This document shows, in pieces, positions 1-6,333 of a DNA stretch of 20,949 nt (its first letter is position 1; each line of letters starts with the position of its first letter). This stretch comes from a virus: positions 1 to 20,949 of the IMG/VR virus record IMGVR_UViG_3300030102_004571, one strand, 5' to 3'. The translations under genes and the position numbers were made by a program. The notes beneath the pieces were generated by a model, which saw only the letters and a list, made by a program, of their open reading frames with translations, did no database searches and was not told the origin of the DNA.

Positions 1-1470
1 AACAAAATACTTGCTGAACTAATAAGAAACAACAGACTAACAATACTAAAAGCAAGACAGTTAGGTTCAACTACTTTCATTGCTGCTTTCTTATTCTGGA
101 AAACTCTTTTCAATACAAATGAAAGAACAGCAGTTATTGCTCATACCAGAGACGCTGCTGAAAGTATTTTTCTTATTTATAAAAACTTTTATAACAACCT
201 ACCCAACTTCTTACAGTTCTCTACTACTTCCAGTAATGTAAGAGAAATAAACTTCAAGACTGGTTCTAAAATAAAAGTAGGTTCAGCCTCAACTGAGAGT
301 TTCCGTGGTTCTACATACAATAATGTCCACGCTAGTGAGGTAGGTTTCTGGGGTGACGCTGAGAAAACCATTAGTTCTATTTTCCAGACACTAACAGCAA
401 ACCCTACTATTGTATTAGAAAGCACAGCCAATGGCTTCAATGACTTTCACAAGTTATGGCACGACGAAAACGGTATGTCTAAACTGTTTCTCAGTTGGTT
501 AGACGCAGACGACTACCTTAGTTCAGAGAAACCAAAGGCTATACCTGACCAGTTTAGAGCCTACCAAACTATTCCTCAGAAAAGACTAAACTGGGCAATA
601 AAAACATTCTTTGAAAAGTGTGCTGGTAACTGGGCTGTATTCCAACAAGAATACCCTATTACACCAGAAGTTGCTTTTATTACTTCCGGTGACCGCTTCT
701 TTTCTATTTTCTATGACAACTGTCAAACATTTACAGGACTTAAAATTTATGAACCACGCCAAAAATACCATATTTACACTCTTGGGGTTGACACTGCTTC
801 TGGCTCCCCTAATGGTGACTATTCTGCTTTTACACTCATTGACGTAACAAACAAAGAAAAACCTCGTATAGCAGCCACTTACTATGACCGCATTTCACCT
901 CATAACTTTTCAGCATTAGTTTTTGACGTGGCTAAAAAGTATGAAGCCTTAGTGGTCTGTGAGAACAACTCTTATGGTCTTTCAGTTATTGAACGTTTAG
1001 TAGAAATGGGTCAAGGTTTATTTTACAGAACTACAAAGTTCAATAAAACTACCGGTAAATGGAGAGACACTATTGGTTACAATACCAACTCTTCTACCAG
1101 ACCCCTCTTACTTGACCGTTTCCAAAGGTTTATTCACGAAGGTAAGTTGCTTCCTATTTGTCACAGACTACAATACGAAATGAATACTTTTGTTTATAAG
1201 GACGGCATAAAGCCCCAAGCAGACGTAGGAAGCCACGACGACCTTATTTTTGCTACTGCTCTTGCTCTTATTGGGCTAGAACAAATAAGTCAAGTAGAAC
1301 AACACATTCAGAAGCGTGCTCCTGCCAACCTAAAAGAAATGTTAGAGTGGGAAAACGCTACTGGAAAGGTTTATAAAAAGAATGCTCACAAGTTTTATGA
1401 CCCTATGGAGAACTCTCCTCTAAACAAACTAAGAACAGACACACCCACTGCTCAGTGGGGCTTAGACTAG
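1..1470 (+). CDS. terL: Terminase large subunit (5' partial)
   Basis: The reading frame is open from base 1 to the TAG at 1468-1470 and gives 489 residues, so the N-terminus lies upstream. The protein should be the ATP-driven DNA-packaging motor and headful nuclease that docks on the portal. Visible ATPase elements, numbered from the window edge, are a Walker A-like loop KARQLGSTT (17-25), HASEVGFW carrying the Walker B-type Glu113 (110-117), and the coupling motif STANG (141-145). The C-terminal RNase H-like nuclease shows GVDTASGSPNGD with Asp264 and Asp273, then CEN with Glu321, and HDD at 412-414, the usual acidic metal-binding set. The ATG at 475 is internal and not the start. The Walker A loop ends GSTT rather than GKT, a variant known in some phage terminases. 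No small terminase is visible, so it probably lies upstream. Confidence 0.95.
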   Translation, partial: NKILAELIRNNRLTILKARQLGSTTFIAAFLFWKTLFNTNERTAVIAHTRDAAESIFLIYKNFYNNLPNFLQFSTTSSNVREINFKTGSKIKVGSASTESFRGSTYNNVHASEVGFWGDAEKTISSIFQTLTANPTIVLESTANGFNDFHKLWHDENGMSKLFLSWLDADDYLSSEKPKAIPDQFRAYQTIPQKRLNWAIKTFFEKCAGNWAVFQQEYPITPEVAFITSGDRFFSIFYDNCQTFTGLKIYEPRQKYHIYTLGVDTASGSPNGDYSAFTLIDVTNKEKPRIAATYYDRISPHNFSALVFDVAKKYEALVVCENNSYGLSVIERLVEMGQGLFYRTTKFNKTTGKWRDTIGYNTNSSTRPLLLDRFQRFIHEGKLLPICHRLQYEMNTFVYKDGIKPQADVGSHDDLIFATALALIGLEQISQVEQHIQKRAPANLKEMLEWENATGKVYKKNAHKFYDPMENSPLNKLRTDTPTAQWGLD

Positions 1471-1486
1471 GTATGTGAATACTACG
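1471..1486 (+). promoter_or_regulatory. GTATGTGAA element, copy 1
   Basis: GTATGTGAATACTACG begins directly after the terminase stop codon and 41 bases before the next start. It shares the first nine bases exactly with copies at 3150, 5725 and 15477. Position ahead of a gene block suggests a promoter for a phage-encoded or phage-modified RNA polymerase, or an RNA-processing site. The function is inferred. Confidence 0.5.
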
Positions 1487-1511
1487 AACAACTTACATTA
1501 GGAGTAAAGTT

Positions 1512-2360
1512 ATGGACAGAGACAGCGGCGAGTTGAAGGCACTCAGAATAGCCTTAAAAATGTTAGGAAAAACAGACGCAGAAGCAAGCAAGTTTATTGC
1601 TGAAAAAGAAAAGAAAGGCGTAAAGGAAGGTGCCAAGTTAGTTCTTCCCGGTGACTATGACATTTTAGAGAAAGAAGGTATGAGCAAAGACTTTGTAAAG
1701 TCAGTTGCTATGGACATTGGCGAAGGTGCCGCTCTTTCAGCAGCAATGGCTGGTGGTCTGGGTCTTGCCGGACTTGCTGGTAAAGCCGTAGGCAAAGGCG
1801 TCAAAGCCTTGCGTAAAGCAGCCAAAGCCCGTAAAGCAGCAAAGCAGCCTCCTATGAACAGACGCCTTGGACGTTCCACAGCAGACGTAAAAAGAAGCAT
1901 TATGAAAAAGCCTCTCCGCACCGCTGGTGAGCCATTAGAAGAAGGTTTCTTATTTGGAATTAAAAGAACTGGTAACCCAGACAAAGACCGACAACTCCTA
2001 AAACTAAGCAGACAAGCAAAAGCAGAAATGGAAGGTTTCAAAAATGCTAAACCTCGTTCAAGAGCAGCAATAAAAGAGAAAATTAACGAAATTGAAAAGT
2101 CTATGAAAAGAATTAGAGACAGCAAGACAATGCCTGACCCAAGAGTGCCAGCAAAACCAAAAGGAAAGCCTATGACCCCTTCTGACAGCAGTCAAATGAA
2201 ACGAATGGAAGAACTTATTAGTAAAGAAGTTGAACTCAAAAAAGCGGTCCAAACCGCTAAGGGCAAGCCTCGCAACGCAAAAGAAGTTATGGACCTCAAT
2301 GCGCAATTGGACGCCCTTCAAGACGAGTTGGCACCCCTCAAAGAGAAGTTTATGAACTAA
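1512..2360 (+). CDS. Helical, basic phage protein of unknown function (282 aa)
   Basis: I do not recognise this protein. It starts at ATG 1512 behind a good ribosome binding site (AGGAG, about 8 bases upstream) and just after the GTATGTGAA element. Residues about 70-100 are Gly/Ala-rich and hydrophobic and run into a Lys/Arg/Ala-rich stretch (to about 110). Residues about 170-280 are highly charged and likely form coiled coil. Such a mix occurs in small internal-virion or head-associated proteins, but nothing diagnostic is present. Its TAA overlaps the next ATG by one base (TAATG), which suggests translational coupling. It lies between the terminase and the probable lysis genes. A virion role is inferred from context only. 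Confidence 0.7.
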   Translation: MDRDSGELKALRIALKMLGKTDAEASKFIAEKEKKGVKEGAKLVLPGDYDILEKEGMSKDFVKSVAMDIGEGAALSAAMAGGLGLAGLAGKAVGKGVKALRKAAKARKAAKQPPMNRRLGRSTADVKRSIMKKPLRTAGEPLEEGFLFGIKRTGNPDKDRQLLKLSRQAKAEMEGFKNAKPRSRAAIKEKINEIEKSMKRIRDSKTMPDPRVPAKPKGKPMTPSDSSQMKRMEELISKEVELKKAVQTAKGKPRNAKEVMDLNAQLDALQDELAPLKEKFMN

Positions 2361-2650
2361 TGAACCCTAGAAAAGCAGCAGCAGAAAAAATGGCTTTCAA
2401 TAAGCCACGTAGAATAAAGAAAGGCGAACCCGGTTACGGTAAGAAGAAGTTTGTTGTTCTTGCTCGTAATGCTGCCGGTAAGACTAGGCTTATTCGCTAC
2501 GGTGACGCAAATATGGAAATAAAACGAGACGACCCTGACCGAAGAAAGTCATTTAGAGCACGTCATAAATGCGACAGTGCCAAAGACATTCTCTCAGCCC
2601 GGTTCTGGTCTTGTAAACAATGGCGTGCGGGAAGTAAAGTTGAAGGTTAA
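2360..2650 (+). CDS. Small basic Cys-containing phage protein (96 aa)
   Basis: This 96-residue protein starts at the ATG of a TAATG overlap with the gene before. It is strongly basic. The N-terminus is rich in Lys, Arg and Gly. Then come KKFVVLARNAAGKTRLIRYGDANMEIKRD split over residues 29-57, FRARHKC (about 66-72) and ARFWSCKQW (about 80-88). The combination of a RHKC motif and a WSC motif resembles a small conserved protein that I recall from other phage genomes and that has no established function. The two Cys with nearby His might bind metal, but only a pair of Cys is present. Its 3' end may overlap the start of the i-spanin gene in another frame. Confidence 0.72.
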   Translation: MNPRKAAAEKMAFNKPRRIKKGEPGYGKKKFVVLARNAAGKTRLIRYGDANMEIKRDDPDRRKSFRARHKCDSAKDILSARFWSCKQWRAGSKVEG

Positions 2651-2942
2651 TGAAAGACTATTATGGTTGTGTTTAGTAACTGCTATGGCTATTGTTGCTC
2701 ACCACGAGAGAGCAAGGTGTATTACTGCGTATGAAGACCAAAGTCAAAGGCTTACTAAGTTGTCTTACCACCATTGGAAAGTTAAGAAAGAACTTCAAGC
2801 AGAAAAAGAAAAGTCTGCGGACCTTAGAAACAAAGGTCAAGAACTATTCGCCCATTGTAAAAAAATGGGTCAACAATGTAAGAAAGTTATTGAAGGGCGG
2901 CTGAACTGTCGTCCTGTTCAGTTTTTAGAGAGGAACTTATAA
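2640..2942 (+). CDS. Probable inner-membrane spanin (Rz-like)
   Basis: The frame encodes a short N-terminus, one hydrophobic helix (LLWLCLVTAMAIVA), then about 75 charged, coiled-coil-prone residues with several Cys near the end. This is the layout of an i-spanin, which spans the periplasm and pairs with an outer-membrane lipoprotein to fuse the membranes at lysis. The next gene, starting immediately after its stop, encodes such a lipoprotein. The start is uncertain. There is no ATG before the helix in this frame, so I chose TTG 2640, preceded by GGGAAGTAAAG. GTG 2577 would add 21 residues but has no ribosome binding site, and ATG 2682 falls inside the helix. With TTG 2640 the gene overlaps the previous one by 11 bases. 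No Rz sequence signature could be checked, so the call rests on topology and pairing. Confidence 0.62.
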   Translation: MKVNERLLWLCLVTAMAIVAHHERARCITAYEDQSQRLTKLSYHHWKVKKELQAEKEKSADLRNKGQELFAHCKKMGQQCKKVIEGRLNCRPVQFLERNL

Positions 2943-3146
2943 ATGAACTTATTCAAACTATTTTTAGTAGTGTTGTCAGTAAGCACGCTACTTTTGTCCT
3001 GTAAGGGTCCAGACTGCGAAGTCAAATGTTCAGGACACAAATGCTCTTGTGAGAGTAGACCCGCTGAAAAAGAAGACAGTGTAGACAGTCCAAAAGAAGT
3101 CACTCCAACCAAGTTACCTTGGGACGTAGTGCCTTGTGACAACTAA
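2943..3146 (+). CDS. Probable outer-membrane spanin lipoprotein (Rz1-like)
   Basis: This 67-residue protein has a classic lipoprotein signal: Lys5, a hydrophobic core from residue 6 to 18, and the lipobox LLSC with Cys20 as the lipidated residue. The mature part would be about 48 residues, with five further Cys (25, 29, 34, 36 and one near the C-terminus), and an acidic, Pro-containing tail. It begins directly after the stop of the probable i-spanin, with GAGAGGA upstream as ribosome binding site. A small lipoprotein directly behind a one-helix coiled-coil protein fits a two-component spanin, which implies a Gram-negative host. Alternatively it could be a lipoprotein for superinfection exclusion, but the pairing favours lysis. 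Confidence 0.68.
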   Translation: MNLFKLFLVVLSVSTLLLSCKGPDCEVKCSGHKCSCESRPAEKEDSVDSPKEVTPTKLPWDVVPCDN

Positions 3147-3149
3147 ATT

Positions 3150-3166
3150 GTATGTGAAAAAATACA
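3150..3166 (+). promoter_or_regulatory. GTATGTGAA element, copy 2
   Basis: GTATGTGAAAAAATACA begins four bases after the o-spanin stop and 77 bases before the scaffold start. The nine-base core is identical to the other three copies. The distal part differs: a longer A tract, then TACA in place of TACGA. The element is followed directly by a hairpin and T-rich run, so any transcript starting here would have a structured leader. Confidence 0.5.
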
Positions 3167-3167
3167 A

Positions 3168-3204
3168 AGAGTGCCGCCCACTCTGAGGGGCGTTTTATTT
3201 TATT
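3168..3204 (+). terminator. Intrinsic-terminator-like hairpin with an alternative stem
   Basis: The stem CGCCC (3175-3179) / GGGCG (3188-3192) is followed by TTTTATTTTATT (3193-3204), as in an intrinsic terminator. A second stem, AGAGTG (3168-3173) / CACTCT (3179-3184), shares base 3179 and overlaps the first, so the two cannot form fully together. It could simply end the terminase-to-spanin transcript, or act as an attenuator before the scaffold and capsid genes. The stems are short, so strength is uncertain. Confidence 0.5.
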
Positions 3205-3226
3205 GGCGTAAAAAAGGAGAATTATT

Positions 3227-3988
3227 ATGTCGTATTTGTCAGAAGACAGGGCGACGGAAATGCTCGCCAAACTCCGAGGAGAGCCTGAACAGGCTGTTCA
3301 AGAACCGGAAGTTGTTGAGGAAACCGTTAGTCCGCAGGTAGAACCAGACGTAAAACAAGAGGCTTCGTCAGCCGAACCTGAGCAGGAAGAGGGTGGTCAC
3401 AACGTTCCTTACCAAAGGTTTCAGCAGGTTATTTCTGCTAAAAACCGTTTACAGGAAGAAAAAGAACGTTTAGCCAGCCAACTCCAAGAACTTCAAACCC
3501 AGTTTGAAACCAACAACAACCGAGTAGTGGACAAAGTAGAAACTGTTAGTGACACATTCACTGACGACTTTGGCAGTGAGGGAGACGAAGGAGACGACCG
3601 TTATAGCGCATTAGAAAGTAGAGTTCAACAGTTTGAAGTCTACAAAGAAGAAATGCTTCTTGAAAAAGAACTACAAACAGTCGCCCAAGAGTTTCCACAG
3701 GTTCCCAGAGAGTTGCTACTACAAGCGGTTATTGACGACCCAAGCGCAGACTTATTGGAAGTAGCAGGTCATTACACCACTTATGTGGCTCAGGTTGAAG
3801 AACAAGCCATTGCCCGTTATGTAAAGGACAATGACATTCAAGTTCCAAAACGTGGAGCAGCAGCAGGTGGTTCGTCAGGTGGAGGGAAGGCTTCTAGCCA
3901 ACTCAACGCAGGACAAAAAGAGAAACCAAAAACAATTAAAGAGGCTACTAGTCGCTTCAAGTCGTTTTTGAAAAATAACCCATTTTAG
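3227..3988 (+). CDS. Capsid scaffolding protein
   Basis: This 253-residue acidic protein directly precedes the major capsid gene, the normal place for a scaffold. Residues about 15-55 are very rich in Glu, Pro, Val and Gln and probably disordered. HNVPYQRFQQVISAKNRL (about 58-75) is typical of the VPY-x-RF segment seen at the start of the coiled coil in podovirus-type scaffolds. A Glu/Gln-rich coiled coil follows to about residue 95. The C-terminal 40 residues are Gly-rich, then basic (ATSRFKSFLKNNPF), suiting the usual capsid-binding helix-turn-helix tail. The start at 3227 has AAAGGAGA upstream. The protein should guide coat assembly and leave before DNA packaging. No protease gene or protease domain is seen nearby. 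Confidence 0.83.
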   Translation: MSYLSEDRATEMLAKLRGEPEQAVQEPEVVEETVSPQVEPDVKQEASSAEPEQEEGGHNVPYQRFQQVISAKNRLQEEKERLASQLQELQTQFETNNNRVVDKVETVSDTFTDDFGSEGDEGDDRYSALESRVQQFEVYKEEMLLEKELQTVAQEFPQVPRELLLQAVIDDPSADLLEVAGHYTTYVAQVEEQAIARYVKDNDIQVPKRGAAAGGSSGGGKASSQLNAGQKEKPKTIKEATSRFKSFLKNNPF

Positions 3989-4012
3989 CAAACATTACAG
4001 GAGGAAAATAAA

Positions 4013-5287
4013 ATGGCAGCAAGCATTACAACATTAGACGCTATTCTAAAAGAGTTCTACTTAGGACCAATTGAAGAGCAACTAAACAACGAAACAATGG
4101 TCATTGACCTATTTGAAAAAGCCACGGTTGACTGGCAGGGTAAGAATGTTATTATTCCTATTCACCTCAGCCGTAACTCAGGTGTTGGCTTCAAAGCCGA
4201 AGGCACCACATTCGCTGGCGCAGGCATTGCCGCTGGTAACCAAGGCTACGCCCGTATGGTCGTAACCGCAAAGTTCCTTTACGGACGCTTTGAACTCTCA
4301 GGACCAGCAATTGCTTCCGCAAAAACTGGTGCTAACTCATTCGCTACTTACATTGAGGCTGAAATTAATAAGTTGGTCACAGACGTTCGTAACGAAAGTA
4401 ACTTCACAGCCATTACTGGTGGTGCTGTTATTGGTCTTTGCTGGTCAAAAGGCAACGGCGTAACTAAGCAATACTCAGGACAGAGCACAGGTCTAAACGC
4501 ACTCGGTGGTGCTACTGACACTTGCCGTCTCCGCTTGGTCCGCACTGGCGAACTCTTTGGCGCACAGCGTGTCATTGCCGCAGTCACTGAGACTGCTATT
4601 GAGTTCACAGTCGCCATTAACACTTCCATTGGTCAGGTTGACGCTGCTGGTAACGCAGTTGTCGCTGGTGACGTTTTCGCAGTTGAACTAGACGCTACTT
4701 CAACAGTCAAAGACAACGCTGGTGCTAACGAAGTTACTGGTATTTGGGGCAACCTCTTCGCTGGTGAGCACTTCGGCATTGCCCGTAACACCAACACGGA
4801 ACTCATTTCCACTGCCTTCACGGTTTCCAAGGGTGACGTTTACGCCGCTCTAAACCTTGACAGCATTCAGAACATTCTGGACGAAATGCTCCTCCGTGCT
4901 GACGAAGAGCCAACCGTTATGGTTATGAACCCAGTTATGCGTGTAGAATACACCGCTCTCTTACAGGGTGTTGGCGCAGCCAACCTCTACAAAGACTTGA
5001 CTGGTGCTCAGAATGGTGACGCAGGTTTCACTTCCTTGGGTTACGCTGGTATTCCAATGAAGGTTACTCGCCACGCTCCAAAGGGAAGCATTATGTTCCT
5101 ATGTCCTAAATACTGGCGCTTGCTAGAATTGGACAAGAAGGGCTTCGCTGACCTTGACGGTTCCATTCTTAGCCGTGTCGCAGGTGCCGGTGCTACCGAC
5201 GCTTACGAAGGTTATTACAAATGGTATTATGAGGTAGTGTGCCACCGTCCAAACGCAAATGCTGTTTTGACTGCGGTTCAGTTCTAA
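4013..5287 (+). CDS. Major capsid protein
   Basis: This 424-residue protein follows the scaffold behind the strongest ribosome binding site in the window (AGGAGG, 7 bases before ATG 4013). Its layout fits an HK97-fold coat protein: an N-terminal helix (TTLDAILKEFYLGPIEEQL), a Gly/Ala-rich loop with KAEGTTFAGAG (about 62-72), a long helix-rich spine region (about 105-135), a beta-rich insertion (about 165-260), and a C-terminal part with MVMNPVMRVEYTALL. It lacks the runs of charge seen in the ejection proteins. Codon use differs from the neighbours: all 15 Arg codons are CGT or CGC with no AGA or AGG, Ile is ATT, and C-ending codons such as CTC, TTC and GCC are frequent. That fits selection for very high expression. 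Assignment rests on context and overall layout more than on a single motif. Confidence 0.9.
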   Translation: MAASITTLDAILKEFYLGPIEEQLNNETMVIDLFEKATVDWQGKNVIIPIHLSRNSGVGFKAEGTTFAGAGIAAGNQGYARMVVTAKFLYGRFELSGPAIASAKTGANSFATYIEAEINKLVTDVRNESNFTAITGGAVIGLCWSKGNGVTKQYSGQSTGLNALGGATDTCRLRLVRTGELFGAQRVIAAVTETAIEFTVAINTSIGQVDAAGNAVVAGDVFAVELDATSTVKDNAGANEVTGIWGNLFAGEHFGIARNTNTELISTAFTVSKGDVYAALNLDSIQNILDEMLLRADEEPTVMVMNPVMRVEYTALLQGVGAANLYKDLTGAQNGDAGFTSLGYAGIPMKVTRHAPKGSIMFLCPKYWRLLELDKKGFADLDGSILSRVAGAGATDAYEGYYKWYYEVVCHRPNANAVLTAVQF

Positions 5288-5316
5288 TAGACTAACTTCA
5301 TAGTTTATGCTATAAT
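5288..5316 (+). promoter_or_regulatory. Sigma70-like promoter with extended -10
   Basis: TGCTATAAT (5308-5316) is a perfect extended -10 element. Seventeen bases upstream of TATAAT lies TAGACT (5288-5293), matching four of six bases of the -35 consensus. It sits just after the capsid stop and would drive the GIY-YIG gene. The start site would fall near 5323, inside the left arm of the hairpin that follows, so transcripts from it would not form that hairpin whole. Confidence 0.55.
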
Positions 5317-5344
5317 GGGGGGTAGGGTTTCGGCTCTACCCCTC
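5317..5344 (+). terminator. Strong hairpin after the capsid gene
   Basis: GGGGTAG (5319-5325) pairs with CTACCCC (5336-5342). Further G-T and G-C pairs extend it at both ends, leaving a loop near TTCG. This is the most stable hairpin seen in the window. No uninterrupted T run follows (TCATTACATTT), so it may be a partial terminator or a structure protecting the 3' end of capsid mRNA. Either would help set a high capsid level relative to downstream genes. Confidence 0.5.
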
Positions 5345-5363
5345 ATTACATTTAAGGAACATT

Positions 5364-5732
5364 ATGCCATACAAAGACATTGAACAACGACGACAATACC
5401 AACGAGACAAAAGAAAGAACTGGAAGAAACATAACCACGTTACACCATACGTTTATGCTATTGAGTTTCCAGACGGTGCTATTTACTTTGGTTACAGCAA
5501 ACAACGTTACAGGTTTGGACAACACTTTCATAAAAATGCTAAATGGTCTGAGGCAACTAAACACGCAGTAAATAATGGCTTCTCAAAGGAAGAATGCCTT
5601 TTCACTAAACTATTTATTTGTGAGGACTTAGAGGAAGTAAAGAGGTGGGAAGCAGTCATTATTTTTGACAATGTTGACGACCCTCTAATGCTCAACACAA
5701 CCATACCCAGACCACCTCTGAGTAGTATGTGA
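5364..5732 (+). CDS. GIY-YIG-like endonuclease (small, free-standing)
   Basis: The 122-residue protein begins MPYKDIEQRRQYQRDKRKNW, the basic N-terminal helix style common in phage homing nucleases. A GIY-YIG-like core follows: YVY (29-31) in place of GIY, AIYFGYS with YFG (41-43) in place of YIG, then RYRFGQHF supplying Arg50 and His54, and WEAVII with Glu96 at the place of the metal-binding Glu. The family cuts DNA; free-standing members often act as homing endonucleases that spread themselves. It lies between the capsid gene and a membrane-protein gene, with its own sigma70-like promoter, and has GGAAC upstream as a weak ribosome binding site. Its TGA stop lies within GTATGTGAA copy 3. It obeys the same GAT/ATC absence as its neighbours, so it has probably been resident for a long time. 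No split gene or intron is visible in the window. Confidence 0.68.
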   Translation: MPYKDIEQRRQYQRDKRKNWKKHNHVTPYVYAIEFPDGAIYFGYSKQRYRFGQHFHKNAKWSEATKHAVNNGFSKEECLFTKLFICEDLEEVKRWEAVIIFDNVDDPLMLNTTIPRPPLSSM

Positions 5733-5740
5733 AATACGAG
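5725..5740 (+). promoter_or_regulatory. GTATGTGAA element, copy 3
   Basis: GTATGTGAAATACGAG overlaps the end of the GIY-YIG gene: its TGA stop (5730-5732) lies inside the element. It precedes the next start by 26 bases. Compared with copy 4 (GTATGTGAATAACGAG) only two of sixteen bases differ. If it is a promoter, the leader before ATG 5751 would be very short and has no clear ribosome binding site. Confidence 0.55.
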
Positions 5741-5750
5741 GTTTTATTTT

Positions 5751-5936
5751 ATGTCACCAGTTTTAGAGTTCTTCTTAGTTATAAATTCAGTTATTGTAGC
5801 AGCACTTCTTTGGACCCAGTTGTCCATAGCAAGACATAAACTAAAACAAATAGAAAAAGAACAACACTCACGAGACTTGGTGGACATTGCCGGTATTGCT
5901 GACGTGTTTGCTTTGGAGGAAAACAATGGCGGGTAA
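5751..5936 (+). CDS. Small single-helix membrane protein (61 aa)
   Basis: Residues about 4-25 form one hydrophobic helix (EFFLVINSVIVAALLWTQLS), followed by a basic and then acidic, probably helical, cytoplasmic or periplasmic tail. No clear ribosome binding site precedes ATG 5751, where TTTTATTTT is found. It is the first gene after GTATGTGAA copy 3. Its end overlaps the start of the next gene by 11 bases in another frame. A small protein with one membrane helix and a charged tail could be a holin or a holin regulator, since no other holin is seen, but the spanin genes lie 2.6 kb away and no lysin adjoins. The function is not established. Confidence 0.58.
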   Translation: MSPVLEFFLVINSVIVAALLWTQLSIARHKLKQIEKEQHSRDLVDIAGIADVFALEENNGG

Positions 5937-6333
5937 ATACGAGAAAGTTCTAGCAGCAAGCAGACTTCAACGACAACAAAAAAAAGAAAAAGGTGCTTCA
6001 TTAGGAAACATTCTTTCTCTAATAGGAACCGTAGTAGGAACTAAGTTTGGTGGTCCAGTCGGTGCTTCTATTGGTTCAGGTCTAGGCAAAGCCGTTGGTG
6101 GCTTCGTAGGTGGAGACAAAGAAGCAATGGTAGAAGGCGCAGGAACAGCCGCAGGAGGCGTTATGAAGGCTAAGGCAAAGGCAGGTGCCTTGAAGTCTCT
6201 TATGACCGGTCTAGAAGGCGCACAGAGCCTCGCAGCAGCAAATGCTTTGGTCAAACAGTCTAAGGTAGACATAAGCAAACTAGACGACGAGAACAGAAAC
6301 AAAATTATGGCACTAATAGGTAGGTTACAATAA
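5926..6333 (+). CDS. Glycine-zipper protein, probably virion or pore associated (135 aa)
   Basis: I chose ATG 5926 because GGAGGA lies just upstream (5915-5921); an in-frame upstream start at 5887 has no such site. The N-terminal 25 residues are very basic. Residues about 26-70 are hydrophobic with small residues at regular spacing (IGTVVGTKFGGPVGASIGSGLGKAVGGFVGG), a glycine-zipper pattern typical of proteins that insert into or pack within membranes. The C-terminal half is Ala-rich and helical. The TAA overlaps the portal ATG by one base. Position before the portal and the composition suggest a small virion protein, perhaps one that enters the host membrane at DNA ejection; a holin-like role is an alternative. 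I know no family name. Confidence 0.68.
   Translation: MAGKYEKVLAASRLQRQQKKEKGASLGNILSLIGTVVGTKFGGPVGASIGSGLGKAVGGFVGGDKEAMVEGAGTAAGGVMKAKAKAGALKSLMTGLEGAQSLAAANALVKQSKVDISKLDDENRNKIMALIGRLQ

Noticed and set aside
189-440. Open frames on the minus strand across the window (for example 189-440, 1655-2125, 5967-6359, 17656-17955)
   Set aside because: They lie opposite strong plus-strand genes, lack ribosome binding sites, and arise from the biased composition (scarce stop codons in antisense frames). No product was recognisable.
2650-2676. ATG at 2650 in a TAATG overlap as a start for the i-spanin
   Set aside because: It is in another frame and reaches a stop after eight codons.
2692-2904. 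A 70-residue open frame inside the i-spanin gene
   Set aside because: It has no ribosome binding site, and the overlapping frame gives a membrane helix plus coiled coil that fits its lipoprotein neighbour better. A nested spanin was considered, but the lipobox protein at 2943 fills that role.
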